Shown: in pieces, positions 30,367-41,206 of the stretch
Numbering within the stretch: the first letter of the stretch is position 1
Layout of the letters: every line of letters begins with the position of its first letter
Source of the DNA: Pseudomonadota bacterium
GTDB lineage: Bacteria; Pseudomonadota; Alphaproteobacteria; Sphingomonadales; Sphingomonadaceae
Assembly: GCA_023389105.1 (NCBI GenBank)
Contig: JAEWEY010000004.1
Coordinates: forward strand, 496,001-560,000
Length of the DNA stretch: 64,000 nucleotides
Direction: 5' to 3'
Program-made: the position numbers and the translations under genes
Notes under the pieces: model-generated
The model's input: only the letters and a program-made list of their open reading frames with translations
Told to the model about the DNA's origin: nothing
Database searches by the model: none

Positions 30367-30906
30367 TCAAGCGGCCTTTAAGTTGTTTTCTTTCCGCCAC
30401 TTGGCGAGCTTCTTTAGTACCATGTCGCGCTTCAGACGCGAAAGGTGATCGATGAAGAGGACGCCGTTGAGGTGGTCCATTTCGTGCTGCAGGCAGACTG
30501 CCAGCAGTCCGTCGATCTCCTCCTCAAACTGATTGCCCTCGACATCGCGCCAGCGGGCGCGGATGCGGTCGGGGCGCATCACCTCGGCATATTGCTCGGG
30601 CACCGACAGGCAGCCTTCGGTGTAGGGCACCTCGCTGTCCGAGTGCCACAGGACCTCGGGATTGATGAAGACCTTCGGGTCGCGGACGGGCTCGCCGCCC
30701 TCTTCCTCAGGCTCCTGGAGGTCGATGACCAACAGGCGGATCGGCACGCCGACCTGCACTGCGGCAAGGCCGATGCCGGGGGCGTCGTACATCGTCTCGA
30801 ACATGTCTTCGACGAGCGTCTTCAGCTCCGCATCGAAAGTCTCGACGGGCTTGCTGATCTGTCGGAGGACGGGGTCCGGGGTCTCGTAGATACGACGAAT
30901 GGCCAT
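30367..30906 (-). CDS. def: Peptide deformylase
   Basis: Removes the formyl group from the N-terminal methionine of new proteins. 179 residues with the three deformylase motifs: GIGLAAVQVG (the usual Pro before Gln replaced by Val), EGCLSVP with the metal cysteine, and QHEMDHLNG with two metal histidines and the catalytic glutamate. In many alphaproteobacteria def sits just before fmt-truA in one operon; here def is on the opposite strand with recR between def and fmt. Confidence 0.96.
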   Translation of the reverse strand: MAIRRIYETPDPVLRQISKPVETFDAELKTLVEDMFETMYDAPGIGLAAVQVGVPIRLLVIDLQEPEEEGGEPVRDPKVFINPEVLWHSDSEVPYTEGCLSVPEQYAEVMRPDRIRARWRDVEGNQFEEEIDGLLAVCLQHEMDHLNGVLFIDHLSRLKRDMVLKKLAKWRKENNLKAA

Positions 30907-30937
30907 ACGTAAGATTTAGGCTTTCAGGTTGGGCGGT

Positions 30938-31534
30938 TCAAGCAATGGGACGGCGGGCACGCAGGGCCTGGGCGAGCGTCCCCTCATCGAGATAGTCAAG
31001 TTCACCCCCGACCGGAAGTCCGTGCGCCAACTGGCTGAGGCGAATGGGAAAGCTTTCGAGACGTTCAGCGACATAATGGGCGGTGGTCTGCCCCTCGAGC
31101 GTGGCGTTCATCGCCAGCACGACTTCGTCGATCCCGCCGGCGGAAACGCGGCGGACAAGCTGGTCGATGGCGAGATCCTCGGGCCGGACGCCTTCCAGTG
31201 CCGAGAGGCGGCCGCCGAGAACATGGTAGCGGCCGGGGAACAGCCGCGAGCGATCGAGGGCCCAAAGGTCGGCGACCTCCTCGACGACGCAAAGGGACTT
31301 TTCGTCGCGGCGGGGGTCACGGCAGATATTGCAGGGGTCGGAGGTGTCGACATTGCCGCAGATTGAGCAGGTCGACAGTTTCTGCGAAACGTTCTGGAGG
31401 GCGGACAGCAAGGGCTGCAACGCCGTCTCGCGCTTCTTCATCAGGTGCAGCACGGCACGCCGCGCCGAACGCGGTCCGAGCCCCGGCAGGCGGGCCAGCG
31501 CCTGGCTGAGCGCTTCGATCTCCTGTGACGCCAT
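30938..31534 (-). CDS. recR: Recombination mediator protein RecR
   Basis: 198 residues from ATG 31534 (MASQEIEAL). Seen in order: helix-hairpin-helix ([18 protein letters not shown]), four-Cys zinc finger ([16 protein letters not shown]), and a Toprim domain ([16 protein letters not shown]...[15 protein letters not shown]). It acts in the RecFOR pathway to load RecA at gaps. The usual neighbours dnaX and ybaB are absent. Divergent from fmt with a 48-base gap. Confidence 0.95.
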   Translation of the reverse strand: MASQEIEALSQALARLPGLGPRSARRAVLHLMKKRETALQPLLSALQNVSQKLSTCSICGNVDTSDPCNICRDPRRDEKSLCVVEEVADLWALDRSRLFPGRYHVLGGRLSALEGVRPEDLAIDQLVRRVSAGGIDEVVLAMNATLEGQTTAHYVAERLESFPIRLSQLAHGLPVGGELDYLDEGTLAQALRARRPIA

Positions 31535-31582
31535 GGTCCGCACTCCTTGACCGCGCTTGCCCTGCCCCGCAAGTGCGGCGCC

Positions 31583-32482
31583 ATGCGCATCATCTTCATG
31601 GGGTCGCCGGACTTTGCGGTGCCGAGCCTAAATGCCCTGCTGGAGGCCGGGCATGAGGTGGTGTGCGTCTATTCACAGCCGCCGCGGCCGGCAGGACGCG
31701 GCAAGGGTGACCGCAAGACTGCCGTGCATGAGCGAGCGGAGGCGCTGGGCATTGAGGTGCGGACCCCCCGCACGTTGCGCAATGAGGAGGAGCAGGAGCG
31801 GTTTCGAGCGCTCGGCGCGGATCTCGCGGTGGTTGCTGCCTATGGGCTGATCCTGCCGCGGCCGATCCTGGAGGCGCCGCGCATGGGGTGCATCAACGTG
31901 CACGCCTCCCTGCTGCCGCGCTGGCGGGGGGCGGCACCGATCCAGCGGGCGATCCTGGCGGGCGACGAGGTCAGCGGCGTGACCATCATGCAGATGGAGG
32001 AAGGGCTAGATACTGGGCCGATGCTGCTGACGCGCGAGCTGAGCCTTGAGAGCAAAAGCGCCGGCCAAGTGACGGAAGAGATGGCGAAACTTGGCGCTAA
32101 TGCCTTGGTCGACTGGCTGGCGGAGCAGACGCTACCGACAGTGCAGCCTGAGGAGGGCGTGACCTACGCGGCCAAGATCGACAAGGCCGAAGCGCGGATC
32201 GACTGGTCACGGAGCGCGGTCGAGATCGAGCGGCAGGTGCGCGCGTTCAACCCGGTGCCGGGCGCCTGGTTCGAAGCCAATGGCGAACGGATCAAGCTGT
32301 TGCGGGCGGAGGTGGTGGAAGGTGCTGGCGCACCGGGCGAGGTCTTGGACGATCAGCTGACGATCGCCTGCGAAGACGCGGCACTTCGGCCCTTGTCAGT
32401 CCAGCGCGCGGGACGTGCCGCTATGACTCCGGGCGAACTGCTTAGAGGCTTCCCCATCTCGAAGGGCACCATCCTCCCGTGA
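31583..32482 (+). CDS. fmt: Methionyl-tRNA formyltransferase
   Basis: Formylates initiator Met-tRNA using 10-formyl-THF. 299 residues from ATG 31583 ([16 protein letters not shown]). The catalytic block [18 protein letters not shown] and the following [17 protein letters not shown] are present; the C-terminal tRNA-binding domain begins near residue 205. An in-frame TTG at 31547 would add a non-conserved 12 residues. Its stop overlaps the truA GTG (GTGA). Confidence 0.96.
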   Translation: MRIIFMGSPDFAVPSLNALLEAGHEVVCVYSQPPRPAGRGKGDRKTAVHERAEALGIEVRTPRTLRNEEEQERFRALGADLAVVAAYGLILPRPILEAPRMGCINVHASLLPRWRGAAPIQRAILAGDEVSGVTIMQMEEGLDTGPMLLTRELSLESKSAGQVTEEMAKLGANALVDWLAEQTLPTVQPEEGVTYAAKIDKAEARIDWSRSAVEIERQVRAFNPVPGAWFEANGERIKLLRAEVVEGAGAPGEVLDDQLTIACEDAALRPLSVQRAGRAAMTPGELLRGFPISKGTILP

Positions 32483-33219
32483 CACGCTGGAGGTTGACGG
32501 TCGAATATGACGGCGGGCCGTTCATGGGTTGGCAGCGGCAGGACCATGGGCCGTCGGTGCAGCAGACGTTGGAGGAAGCGCTGCAGCGGATGACCGGTGA
32601 GCAGGCGCAGGTGCTGGCCGCGGGTCGGACGGACGCGGGAGTGCATGCGCTGGCCATGACGGCTCACGTCGACGTCGTGACGTCACTTACGCCGCATCGG
32701 CTTCGCGAGGGATTGAACGCGCTGGTACGGCCGCAGCCCGTATCGGTGCTTGAGGTCGAGACGGTTGCGGACGACTGGCACGCACGTTTCTCATGCGTGG
32801 GTCGGCGCTATTTGTACCGCATTCTCAACCGGCGGGCGCCGCCGGCGCTGGATGCGGGACGGGTGTGGCATATTGGCGTGCCGCTGGAGCTAGAAGCGAT
32901 GCAGGCGGGCGCGGCGCACCTGGTCGGGCGGCACGACTTCACCACGTATCGGTCGGCGCAGTGCCAGTCGGAAAGTCCGGTGAAGACGCTCGACCGGCTG
33001 GAGGTCAGTCGGGTGGGCGAAGAGATCCATGTGACCGCGGCCGCACGAAGCTTCCTGCACCATCAGGTGCGGTCGATGGTCGGGTGCCTGGCGATGGTCG
33101 GGCGCGGGCAGTGGCAGCCCGATGACATCCGCATGGCGCTGGAGGCGCGGGATCGCGCGGCGCTGGGGTTCAATGCGCCGCCGCAGGGTCTCTATTTCGT
33201 CGAGGCGATCTACCCCTAA
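32479..33219 (+). CDS. truA: tRNA pseudouridine(38-40) synthase
   Basis: 246 residues; catalytic Asp52 lies in [11 protein letters not shown], and the N-terminal [12 protein letters not shown] and later [13 protein letters not shown] blocks are typical of TruA. The start is GTG within the fmt stop. The gene ends with TAA sharing bases 33216-33219 with the stop of the convergent decarboxylase-like gene. The dapE gene often found after truA in relatives is missing here. Confidence 0.96.
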   Translation: MTRWRLTVEYDGGPFMGWQRQDHGPSVQQTLEEALQRMTGEQAQVLAAGRTDAGVHALAMTAHVDVVTSLTPHRLREGLNALVRPQPVSVLEVETVADDWHARFSCVGRRYLYRILNRRAPPALDAGRVWHIGVPLELEAMQAGAAHLVGRHDFTTYRSAQCQSESPVKTLDRLEVSRVGEEIHVTAAARSFLHHQVRSMVGCLAMVGRGQWQPDDIRMALEARDRAALGFNAPPQGLYFVEAIYP

Positions 33220-34445
33220 ACGAGGATTTCCCGAGCTGCGGGGCGGCTTTCCCAGCCTTGCGGGCTCGCGCTGAGGCCATAGGCGCCCGCGCAGAATACG
33301 GCGATCACGTCGCCGACGTCGGCGCGCGGCAGGCTGACGTTATCGCCGAGCACATCGAACGGCGTGCACAGGCAGCCCGCGACGGTCACCGACTCCTCGG
33401 GCTCGACACCGAAGCGATTGGCGACAGCGATGGGGAAATTGGCCATACCGCGCTCGCCCAGGCTGCCGGTCGCGCCGATCAGATGATGGCCCCCGCCATC
33501 GGTGGTCAGGAAAGTGTGGCCGCAGCTTTCAGTGCGGTCGACAACGCGGGTCAGGTAGACGCCACTCTCCCCGACCAGCCAGCGGCCGAGCTCGATCGTG
33601 AAGCGGGTCGTGGCGAGCAGCGGCGGCGCATTGCACAGGGTATGATTGAGTGCGGCCGCGACCCGGTCGATGTCGAGCGGCTCGTCCCCCGGGCGACAGG
33701 CGATGTCGAAGCCACTGCCGAGGTTCAGCTCCGGAAGCGGCAGGCCGATGACGTCGGCGATTTCGCCCGCCTGGGCGACGGTCAGGCGGTGGATTTCGGA
33801 CAGCGCTTCGGCGTCCAGGCATTGCGCGCCGCCAAACATGTGCAGGCCGCGCCAGTCGACGTCGGCCTCCAGCAGGCCCTGCACGAGGCCCGGCACGCGC
33901 TCGGCATCGACGCCGAACGGGCTGGCCTCGCAAACAAGCGTCACGGCGCCCGCTTCGATGCTGTAGGGCGGCGTGACGCGGACCGAGATGCGCGGCTGGA
34001 TGCCGACGCGTTCGGCGGCGCGGATCGCGCGTTCGGCTTCGCCTTCACTCTCGACGCTGATCGTTGCACGGGCGATGACCGCCACCTCAAGCTCCTCGGG
34101 CAGCTTACCGGGACCGGCGAAATTGATCGGGATGCCCGCTAGCTTCGCATCCTGAAGGCGGCGCAATTCGCCCTTTGAGACGATGCGGAAACCGTCGACG
34201 TATCTACCGAGGAATTCGAGCAACGGCTCGTAAGGATTTGCCGTCACTGAATAATGGAGCGCGATGCCGTCGGCCATCGCGCCCTTGAAACGGGCAACCT
34301 GTGCGCCGACGATATTGTTATCGTAGACGAACAGCGGGGTGCCGCCCGCCTCCTCGATGAGCTCGTCCGCGGCAATGCCGCCGATCATCAGCTGGCCGTC
34401 GTCGCGGGCTTCGAAATAGGGCGGGATCGGTCCGACTGGCTTCAA
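33216..34445 (-). CDS. Fold-III PLP decarboxylase homologue, exosortase-A type, lacking the PLP lysine
   Basis: 409 residues resembling the exosortase-A-associated decarboxylases related to Lys[12 protein letters not shown] at the N-terminus, [54 protein letters not shown] with the catalytic-type Cys, and C-terminal GAYGLSASP. At the site that normally reads HYAVKANP, with K forming the PLP Schiff base, it reads HYSVTANP: Thr68, codon ACG at 34244-34242. The usual EPGR is ELGR. It may be inactive or have another role. The start is TTG with GGAGGGGG upstream. It follows trxB by 27 bases. No exosortase or PEP-CTERM genes are in the window. Confidence 0.85.
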   Translation of the reverse strand: MKPVGPIPPYFEARDDGQLMIGGIAADELIEEAGGTPLFVYDNNIVGAQVARFKGAMADGIALHYSVTANPYEPLLEFLGRYVDGFRIVSKGELRRLQDAKLAGIPINFAGPGKLPEELEVAVIARATISVESEGEAERAIRAAERVGIQPRISVRVTPPYSIEAGAVTLVCEASPFGVDAERVPGLVQGLLEADVDWRGLHMFGGAQCLDAEALSEIHRLTVAQAGEIADVIGLPLPELNLGSGFDIACRPGDEPLDIDRVAAALNHTLCNAPPLLATTRFTIELGRWLVGESGVYLTRVVDRTESCGHTFLTTDGGGHHLIGATGSLGERGMANFPIAVANRFGVEPEESVTVAGCLCTPFDVLGDNVSLPRADVGDVIAVFCAGAYGLSASPQGWESRPAAREILV

Positions 34446-34472
34446 CTGCGATCCCCCTCCCCGTGAACCGTG

Positions 34473-35438
34473 CTATTCGGCGGCGATCGCCTCATATTCC
34501 TGGGCGGCCAGATATTTCTCCGCGTCGAGGGCGGCCATGCAGCCGGTGCCGGCGGCGGTGACCGCCTGGCGGTAGATTTTGTCCATGACGTCACCGCAGG
34601 CGAACACCCCGTCGACGCTGGTGCGCGTGGTGCCCGGTTCGACGAGGATATAGCCGTCGTCGTCCAGCTTGAGCTGGCCGTTGAAGAGTTCGGTCGCGGG
34701 CTGGTGACCGATGGCGACGAACGCGCCTTCGCATTCGACGCGACTGACTTCGCCCGTCCGTTTATTGCGGATGTCGAGGCCGACCAGCGCCTCCGGCTGC
34801 CCGCCGCCGACGAACTCGATGACTTCGCTGTCCCAAATGATGTTGACGTTGGGGTGGGCGAACAGGCGGTCCTGAAGGATTTTCTCGGCACGGAGCGAAT
34901 CGCGGCGGTGGATCAGGGTGACGTCGTGGCTGTGATTGGTGAGGTAGAGTGCTTCTTCCACCGCGGTATTTCCGCCGCCGATCACCGCGACCTTCTTGCC
35001 CCGGTAAAAGAAGCCGTCGCAGGTGGCGCAGGCCGAGGCCCCCCTGCCCTTCATATGCTCTTCGGACGGCAGCCCCAGCCACTTGGCCTGGGCACCGGTG
35101 GAGATGATGAGGCTGTCGGCGAAAAATTGCGCGCCGCTGTCGCCGGTCAGGCGGAACGGACGGCGCGACAAATCGACCGAGCTGATATGATCCCATACGA
35201 CCTTGGTGCCGACATGCTCGGCCTGCGCCTGCATTTCTTCCATCAGCCACGGGCCCTGGATGACGTCACGGAAGCCGGGATAATTTTCCACGTCCGTCGT
35301 GGTCGTGAGCTGGCCGCCGGGCTGGATCCCCTGGATCACGACGGGGCCGAGGCCCGCGCGCGCCGCGTAAATGGCTGCGGTGAGGCCGGCCGGCCCGGAG
35401 CCGAGCACGGCCACCCGCGTAGAAATGCTGTTCGTCAT
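34473..35438 (-). CDS. trxB: Thioredoxin-disulfide reductase
   Basis: 321 residues from ATG 35438 ([18 protein letters not shown]). FAD-binding [10 protein letters not shown] near the N-terminus, redox pair CATC at 137-140 in [17 protein letters not shown]-binding [12 protein letters not shown], and the C-terminal [22 protein letters not shown]. It reduces thioredoxin with NADPH. A longer reading to 35474 lacks conservation. Probably co-transcribed with the downstream decarboxylase-like gene. Confidence 0.96.
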   Translation of the reverse strand: MTNSISTRVAVLGSGPAGLTAAIYAARAGLGPVVIQGIQPGGQLTTTTDVENYPGFRDVIQGPWLMEEMQAQAEHVGTKVVWDHISSVDLSRRPFRLTGDSGAQFFADSLIISTGAQAKWLGLPSEEHMKGRGASACATCDGFFYRGKKVAVIGGGNTAVEEALYLTNHSHDVTLIHRRDSLRAEKILQDRLFAHPNVNIIWDSEVIEFVGGGQPEALVGLDIRNKRTGEVSRVECEGAFVAIGHQPATELFNGQLKLDDDGYILVEPGTTRTSVDGVFACGDVMDKIYRQAVTAAGTGCMAALDAEKYLAAQEYEAIAAE

Positions 35439-35490
35439 CGAACAACATCTAAGCGGCGTGACGCCACGCCGCAATGGCGGTTACCGGCGG

Positions 35491-35640
35491 TTAAACGGCC
35501 CGGCGGCCGGTGACGAAGTTCCAGATCACGACGATCACGGCGATGACCAGCAGCAGGTGGATGAGACCTCCGCCGACGTGGACAACGAACGCGCCCAATA
35601 CCCATAGGATGAACAGGATGATGGCGATGGTCAGGAGCAT
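35491..35640 (-). CDS. Small membrane protein, lmo0937 family
   Basis: A 49-residue, two-helix membrane protein starting MLLTIAIILFILWVLG, with GAFVVHVGGGLIHLLLVIAVIVVIW and a basic tail GRRAV; this is the lmo0937/DUF5670-like pattern. A CTCCTGA complement gives an AGGAG-like ribosome site just before the ATG. An EcfG-type promoter lies upstream at 35677-35702. Such tiny membrane proteins are common in stress regulons; the molecular role is unknown. Confidence 0.75.
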   Translation of the reverse strand: MLLTIAIILFILWVLGAFVVHVGGGLIHLLLVIAVIVVIWNFVTGRRAV

Positions 35641-35676
35641 GGCGGCCTCGTTTTCTGAGTTCGGATACGGTCGCGT

Positions 35677-35702
35677 AACCAACGCGCGGGAGTGCCGGTT
35701 CC
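35677..35702 (-). promoter_or_regulatory. EcfG-type general stress promoter of the small membrane protein gene
   Basis: Minus strand GGAAC (35702-35698), 17 bases, GGTT (35680-35677). The ATG at 35640 follows 36 bases later. This is the third site of this type in the window. Confidence 0.6.
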
Positions 35703-35734
35703 GTTAACTAAAGTCCATCGAGCGAGAGCTTTGC

Positions 35735-36187
35735 TCAGGGCAGCGCCTTGGGACACGGTTTCTCCGGAGCCGAAAGCCAGCGGACCACAGTCCCACCTTC
35801 CAGCGGTCCCGGGCCTGGGCCGCCGTTTGAAATCAGAATCTGTCCGTTGGGTTGAGCGTGGCCCTGCCAATTGTGGAACAGCCCACGTACCGTAACCATT
35901 CGAAGACTGTCGGCCTTCGTAATACTCGGGAACCGCTCCCAATCAACCCAAATCGCGGTTCTTTCGGCTCCGCGACAATAGGTGCCATAGCTTTGATGCA
36001 AACCGTTATTTTCCCGGCCCGAGACGAGCAATCCGGTGACCTCAACCTCTTTGCCATCAAAGGCTGCCGGATTAGCTGCAATACTCGCTGGATTGACTCT
36101 CACCGGGCCCGACTCTCGACCGATTGACGAGTTCATCGAACAGCCCGCGACCAGCAGGCACGAGGTCAACATGAAAGCGTTGCGCAT
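35735..36187 (-). CDS. Lipoprotein of unknown function
   Basis: 150 residues from ATG 36187: signal MRNAFMLTSCLLVAGC with lipobox LVAGC, then a domain with PAAFDGKEVEVTGLLVSG and MVTVRGLFHNWQGH that reads like a small beta-barrel (OB-type) fold, and a late GPGPGPLEGG turn. No family recognised. Its base composition looks less GC-rich than its neighbours, which may mean a newer acquisition. It lies 35 bases after pyrG on the same strand and could be read through from it. Confidence 0.7.
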   Translation of the reverse strand: MRNAFMLTSCLLVAGCSMNSSIGRESGPVRVNPASIAANPAAFDGKEVEVTGLLVSGRENNGLHQSYGTYCRGAERTAIWVDWERFPSITKADSLRMVTVRGLFHNWQGHAQPNGQILISNGGPGPGPLEGGTVVRWLSAPEKPCPKALP

Positions 36188-36222
36188 AGCTGACGGTGTA
36201 ACAGCTATTGCACCGCGCACAA

Positions 36223-37869
<1,647 letters not shown>

Positions 37870-37931
37870 TTAGGGGGTGTTGGCGCGACGGCGCAACCCG
37901 CCGCGTGAAATAAATTCGTGGAAAGCGTCGC

Positions 37932-38288
37932 TTATTGGGCGAGCGGGACCGCTGGCGCGGATTGGTTCTGCGTCGCCGGCGCGGTCGGCGTCGGCTGCAC
38001 CGGCCGCGTGTCCTGGACCGGCGCGGTCTTGCCGGCAAGCGAGGTATCGATCTTCGCCGGTTCACGCGATGCGCCGGCAATGGCGGCCATGACGATCGAC
38101 AGGACGATGAATGCACCGCCGAGAACGGCGGTTGAGCGGGTAAGAAAATCGGCCGCGCCGCGCGCAGTCATGAAGCCCGAAGAACTGCCACCGACGCCAA
38201 GTCCGCCACCTTCAGACCGCTGCATCAAGATAACGGCAACGAGGGAAGCAGCGATCAGCGATTGAACTATCAGCAAAAAGGCGAACAT
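37932..38288 (-). CDS. secG: Preprotein translocase subunit SecG
   Basis: 118 residues with two membrane helices: about 4-21 (LLIVQSLIAASLVAVIL) and about 53-71 (LGGAFIVLSIVMAAIAG), joined by the conserved QRSEGGGLG...SGFMTARGAADFLTR loop. It associates with SecYE in the inner membrane. A long Pro/Thr/Gln/Ala-rich tail (residues 85-118) extends beyond the usual core, as often seen in alphaproteobacteria. Confidence 0.95.
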   Translation of the reverse strand: MFAFLLIVQSLIAASLVAVILMQRSEGGGLGVGGSSSGFMTARGAADFLTRSTAVLGGAFIVLSIVMAAIAGASREPAKIDTSLAGKTAPVQDTRPVQPTPTAPATQNQSAPAVPLAQ

Positions 38289-38323
38289 GTCTGGCTTTCG
38301 GGAAAAGGAATTCGCGCGGCGAC

Positions 38324-39091
38324 TTAGGCGATTGATGCCCGTGCTTCAACCGCTGCGGCCGCCGCCACGATCGGCAGGAAGTCCGCAGCCTTGAGGCTGG
38401 CGCCGCCCACGAGCGCCCCATCCACATCGGCGATAGAAAAGATTTCGGCTGCGTTGGAGGCTTTGACCGAGCCGCCGTAGAGGATGCGAATTTCCTGACC
38501 GCCGTCGCCGAAGCGTTCGACCAGCTTGCCGCGGATTGCCGAATGCATCTCGCCGATTTCGGCGACAGTCGGGATTTTGCCGGTGCCGATGGCCCAAATG
38601 GGTTCGTAGGCGATGGCAAGTTCGGCACTACCGGACAACTCCGCCGGGAGCGAACCATCGAGCTGAGCAAGCACCGTCCGCACGGCGTCACCAGCCTCGC
38701 GCACCTCCAGGCTCTCGCCACAGCAAAGGATCACGTCGAGACCGATGGCTAACGCAGCTTCAGCCTTCGCGCGGACATCCTCATCGCTTTCGCGCTGAGC
38801 ATCCCGACGTTCGCTGTGCCCAACGATCGTCAGCGTCGCGCCCGAATCCTCCAGCATGTGGGCCGAGGTGCAGCCGGTGTGTGCACCTTTTTCCGCATGG
38901 TGAACGTCCTGGCCACCGATTGCGAAGCCCGGCACCGCCTTGACGGCTCGCTCGATCAGGATCGCGGGAAGGCAAAGCGCGACGTCGACACCGCGATACT
39001 GGCGCGCTCCGTCGGCGATGGCGCCGAGTTCGGCGAGATCCGCCGACAGGCCGTGCATCTTCCAATTGCCGGCTACGAGCTTCTTCATCAT
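38324..39091 (-). CDS. tpiA: Triose-phosphate isomerase
   Basis: Interconverts dihydroxyacetone phosphate and glyceraldehyde 3-phosphate. 255 residues from ATG 39091: GNWKMHG, VGHSERRDA with the catalytic histidine, AYEPIWAIGTG with the catalytic glutamate, and YGGSVKASNA phosphate loop. The GGGGAG ribosome site is 7 bases from ATG 39091 and too close to the GTG at 39097, so the ATG is chosen. Divergent from the PpiD-like gene. Confidence 0.97.
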   Translation of the reverse strand: MMKKLVAGNWKMHGLSADLAELGAIADGARQYRGVDVALCLPAILIERAVKAVPGFAIGGQDVHHAEKGAHTGCTSAHMLEDSGATLTIVGHSERRDAQRESDEDVRAKAEAALAIGLDVILCCGESLEVREAGDAVRTVLAQLDGSLPAELSGSAELAIAYEPIWAIGTGKIPTVAEIGEMHSAIRGKLVERFGDGGQEIRILYGGSVKASNAAEIFSIADVDGALVGGASLKAADFLPIVAAAAAVEARASIA

Positions 39092-39192
39092 GCGCACACT
39101 CCCCTGCTAGGCCGCCCGTAGCGGCGCCGCTTGATGCGTGCCACCCCCGCCCCTAAAGCACCCCGCAACTTTCATTCCGCACGCGGGACCCA

Positions 39193-41136
39193 ATGCTCTC
39201 CTTCTTCCGTCGCCTTTCAAAATCCAAGGTCGGTACCGGCATCATGGCGATCATCCTGATCGCCATCCTCGCCGGTTTCGCCATCGCCGACATTTCCAAC
39301 TTCGGTTCTGGCAAGATTGGTCTGGGCGGAAGTAGCGGCGCGCTGGCCACGGTCGGCAACCAGGACGTCAGCGATCGGGAAGCGAGCGAGGCCATGCAGC
39401 GGCGGCTGCAGGAAGCGCGGCAGCAGCAGCCGACCGCGGATTATGCGAGCATCATTGGTGACCTGCCCGCGATCATCAGCGCGCTGCTGGATCAAAGCAC
39501 GATGCTGGCCGCCGCCGACAAATATGGTTTCCCGCTGTCGAAGCGGATGGTCGACGCCGAAATCGCGCAGCTGCCAAACACCAAGGGGCTTGACGGCAAG
39601 TTTAGCGAGCAGGCTTATCAGCAGTTCCTGGCGCAGCAGCGTCTGACGGATCCGCAGGTTCGCCGGATTCTTACCGGCGGCTTATTGCAGCGGCTGATGC
39701 TGACGCCGATCGCAACCAACGCACGCGTTCCGGTCGGCATGGCGACGCCCTACGCTTCCCTGCTGCTCGAGGCACGCGAAGGCGAAGCCGCGATCGTGCC
39801 GACCGAGTTGTTCAAGGCGGGCCTGAAACCGACCGACGCCCAGGTCCAACAATTCTACACGGCCAATCGCGCGCGCTACGCGATCCCGGAACAGCGTGCC
39901 CTGCGCATCGCGCGGATCGGACCGGAACAGGTCGCGGGCATTACTGCGACTGACAAGGAAATCAGCGACTATTACAACGCCAACAAAACCACTTACGCGC
40001 CGAGCGACACGCGCTCGCTTAGCCAAGTGGTGGTACCCGACCAGGCGACGGCCAATGCGATCGCACAACGCGCCAAGGGCGGCCAGGCGCTGTCGGCAGC
40101 TGCGGCCCCCGCCGGTGCCAATGCAGCGTTGACGACCCTGCAGGATCAAAGCCGGGCCGCTTACGCAAGCGTGGCGGGAAATAAGACTGCAGAAGCTGTA
40201 TTCGCGGCCTCCAACGGAGCAATCGTTGGCCCGGTCCAGTCGGATTTTGGCTGGGTCGTCGTGAAAATCGACGGCGTCAAAGCCGGCGGTGGCAAGACGA
40301 TCGAGCAAGCGCGGACCGAAATCGCGGCAAAGCTGAACGCCGACAAGCGCAAGGCCGCAATGGAAGATCTGGTCGACAAGGTGCAGACCGCCTTGGATGA
40401 CGGAAGCAACTTCGCGGAGGCTGTCGCGGCCGCCAAGCTGCCGATCGTCACGACGCCGTTGATCGCGGCAAACGGGACATCTCGCGTCGACGGATCGTAC
40501 AAGGCGCCGCCAGAGCTCGCCCCGGCATTGAAGACCGGCTTCGAAATTGCCCCGAACGATCCGCCGGAGATTGTCGCGCTAACGGGTGACTCAGGCTATG
40601 CTGTCGTATCGCCGGGCCAAGTGGTGCCCGCTGCCCCCGCCCCGCTGGCGAGCATCCGCGAACGCGTTGCGACCGACTGGATCGCTGACCAGGCCAACAA
40701 GAAGGCCGAAGCCGTGGCGAAGCAGATTGCGGACCGTGCCAACGCGGGAGCCTCGATGGCCGACGCGGTCAAGGCCGCGGGTGTTGCGCTGCCGCCGTCG
40801 CGGTCCATTGCGGCGCGCCGCATCGAAATCTCGGATCAGCGCGGCAACGTTCCGCCGGCGATGAAGGTGCTTTTCACGGTCGCGGCAGGCAAGGCGCGGA
40901 TGATGGCCAACCCTGCTGGTGGTGGCTACTTCATCGTCAAGACCAACAAGATCACGCCGGGGAACGCACTCAGCGCGCCGCAGCTGATCACTCAAGTTCA
41001 AAGTGAACTGGGCGATGCTGCTGCTCAAGATTATGCCGAGCAGTTTACGGCGGCGCTACGCAAGGAGATGGGTGCCAAGCGTAACGAGAATGCGATTGCG
41101 GCGTTCCGTACGCGGCTGCTGACCAGTGGCAACTAA
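39193..41136 (+). CDS. PpiD-like membrane-anchored periplasmic folding factor
   Basis: 647 residues: a cytoplasmic start MLSFFRRLSKSKVG, one membrane helix (about 15-34, GIMAIILIAILAGFAIADI), a SurA_N-like chaperone region (about 50-200), and degenerate parvulin-like segments (QVVVPDQATANAIAQ..., GPVQSDFGWVVVKID). PpiD binds proteins as they leave the Sec channel, which fits its position next to secG. In relatives the trpE-trpG-trpD-trpC-moaC-moeA genes often follow; here a terminator and lexA follow instead. Confidence 0.88.
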   Translation: MLSFFRRLSKSKVGTGIMAIILIAILAGFAIADISNFGSGKIGLGGSSGALATVGNQDVSDREASEAMQRRLQEARQQQPTADYASIIGDLPAIISALLDQSTMLAAADKYGFPLSKRMVDAEIAQLPNTKGLDGKFSEQAYQQFLAQQRLTDPQVRRILTGGLLQRLMLTPIATNARVPVGMATPYASLLLEAREGEAAIVPTELFKAGLKPTDAQVQQFYTANRARYAIPEQRALRIARIGPEQVAGITATDKEISDYYNANKTTYAPSDTRSLSQVVVPDQATANAIAQRAKGGQALSAAAAPAGANAALTTLQDQSRAAYASVAGNKTAEAVFAASNGAIVGPVQSDFGWVVVKIDGVKAGGGKTIEQARTEIAAKLNADKRKAAMEDLVDKVQTALDDGSNFAEAVAAAKLPIVTTPLIAANGTSRVDGSYKAPPELAPALKTGFEIAPNDPPEIVALTGDSGYAVVSPGQVVPAAPAPLASIRERVATDWIADQANKKAEAVAKQIADRANAGASMADAVKAAGVALPPSRSIAARRIEISDQRGNVPPAMKVLFTVAAGKARMMANPAGGGYFIVKTNKITPGNALSAPQLITQVQSELGDAAAQDYAEQFTAALRKEMGAKRNENAIAAFRTRLLTSGN

Positions 41137-41137
41137 T

Positions 41138-41167
41138 GTGGCGGCTTGACCGCCACTTCTTTGTTTC
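41138..41167 (+). terminator. Rho-independent terminator after the PpiD-like gene
   Basis: GTGGCGG (41138-41144), loop CTTGA, CCGCCAC (41150-41156): a perfect 7-bp GC-rich stem followed by TTCTTTGTTT. It begins 2 bases after the stop codon and isolates lexA from the upstream gene. Confidence 0.75.
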
Positions 41168-41173
41168 CTAAAA

Positions 41174-41188
41174 GTTCCCCGTTCGTTC
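41174..41188 (+). promoter_or_regulatory. LexA (SOS) box of lexA
   Basis: GTTCCCCGTTCGTTC: GTTC, 7 bases, GTTC, the alphaproteobacterial LexA site, 18 bases before the lexA ATG. Two further GTTC units (41181-41184 and 41197-41200) lie in or beside it. Autoregulation of lexA is expected. Confidence 0.85.
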
Positions 41189-41206
41189 CTGAAGGGGTTC
41201 ACGGCC

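Noticed and set aside
39120..39131. AGCGGCGCCGCT palindrome between tpiA and the PpiD-like gene as an operator
   Set aside because: Short all-GC palindromes are expected by chance at this base composition and no promoter elements align with it.
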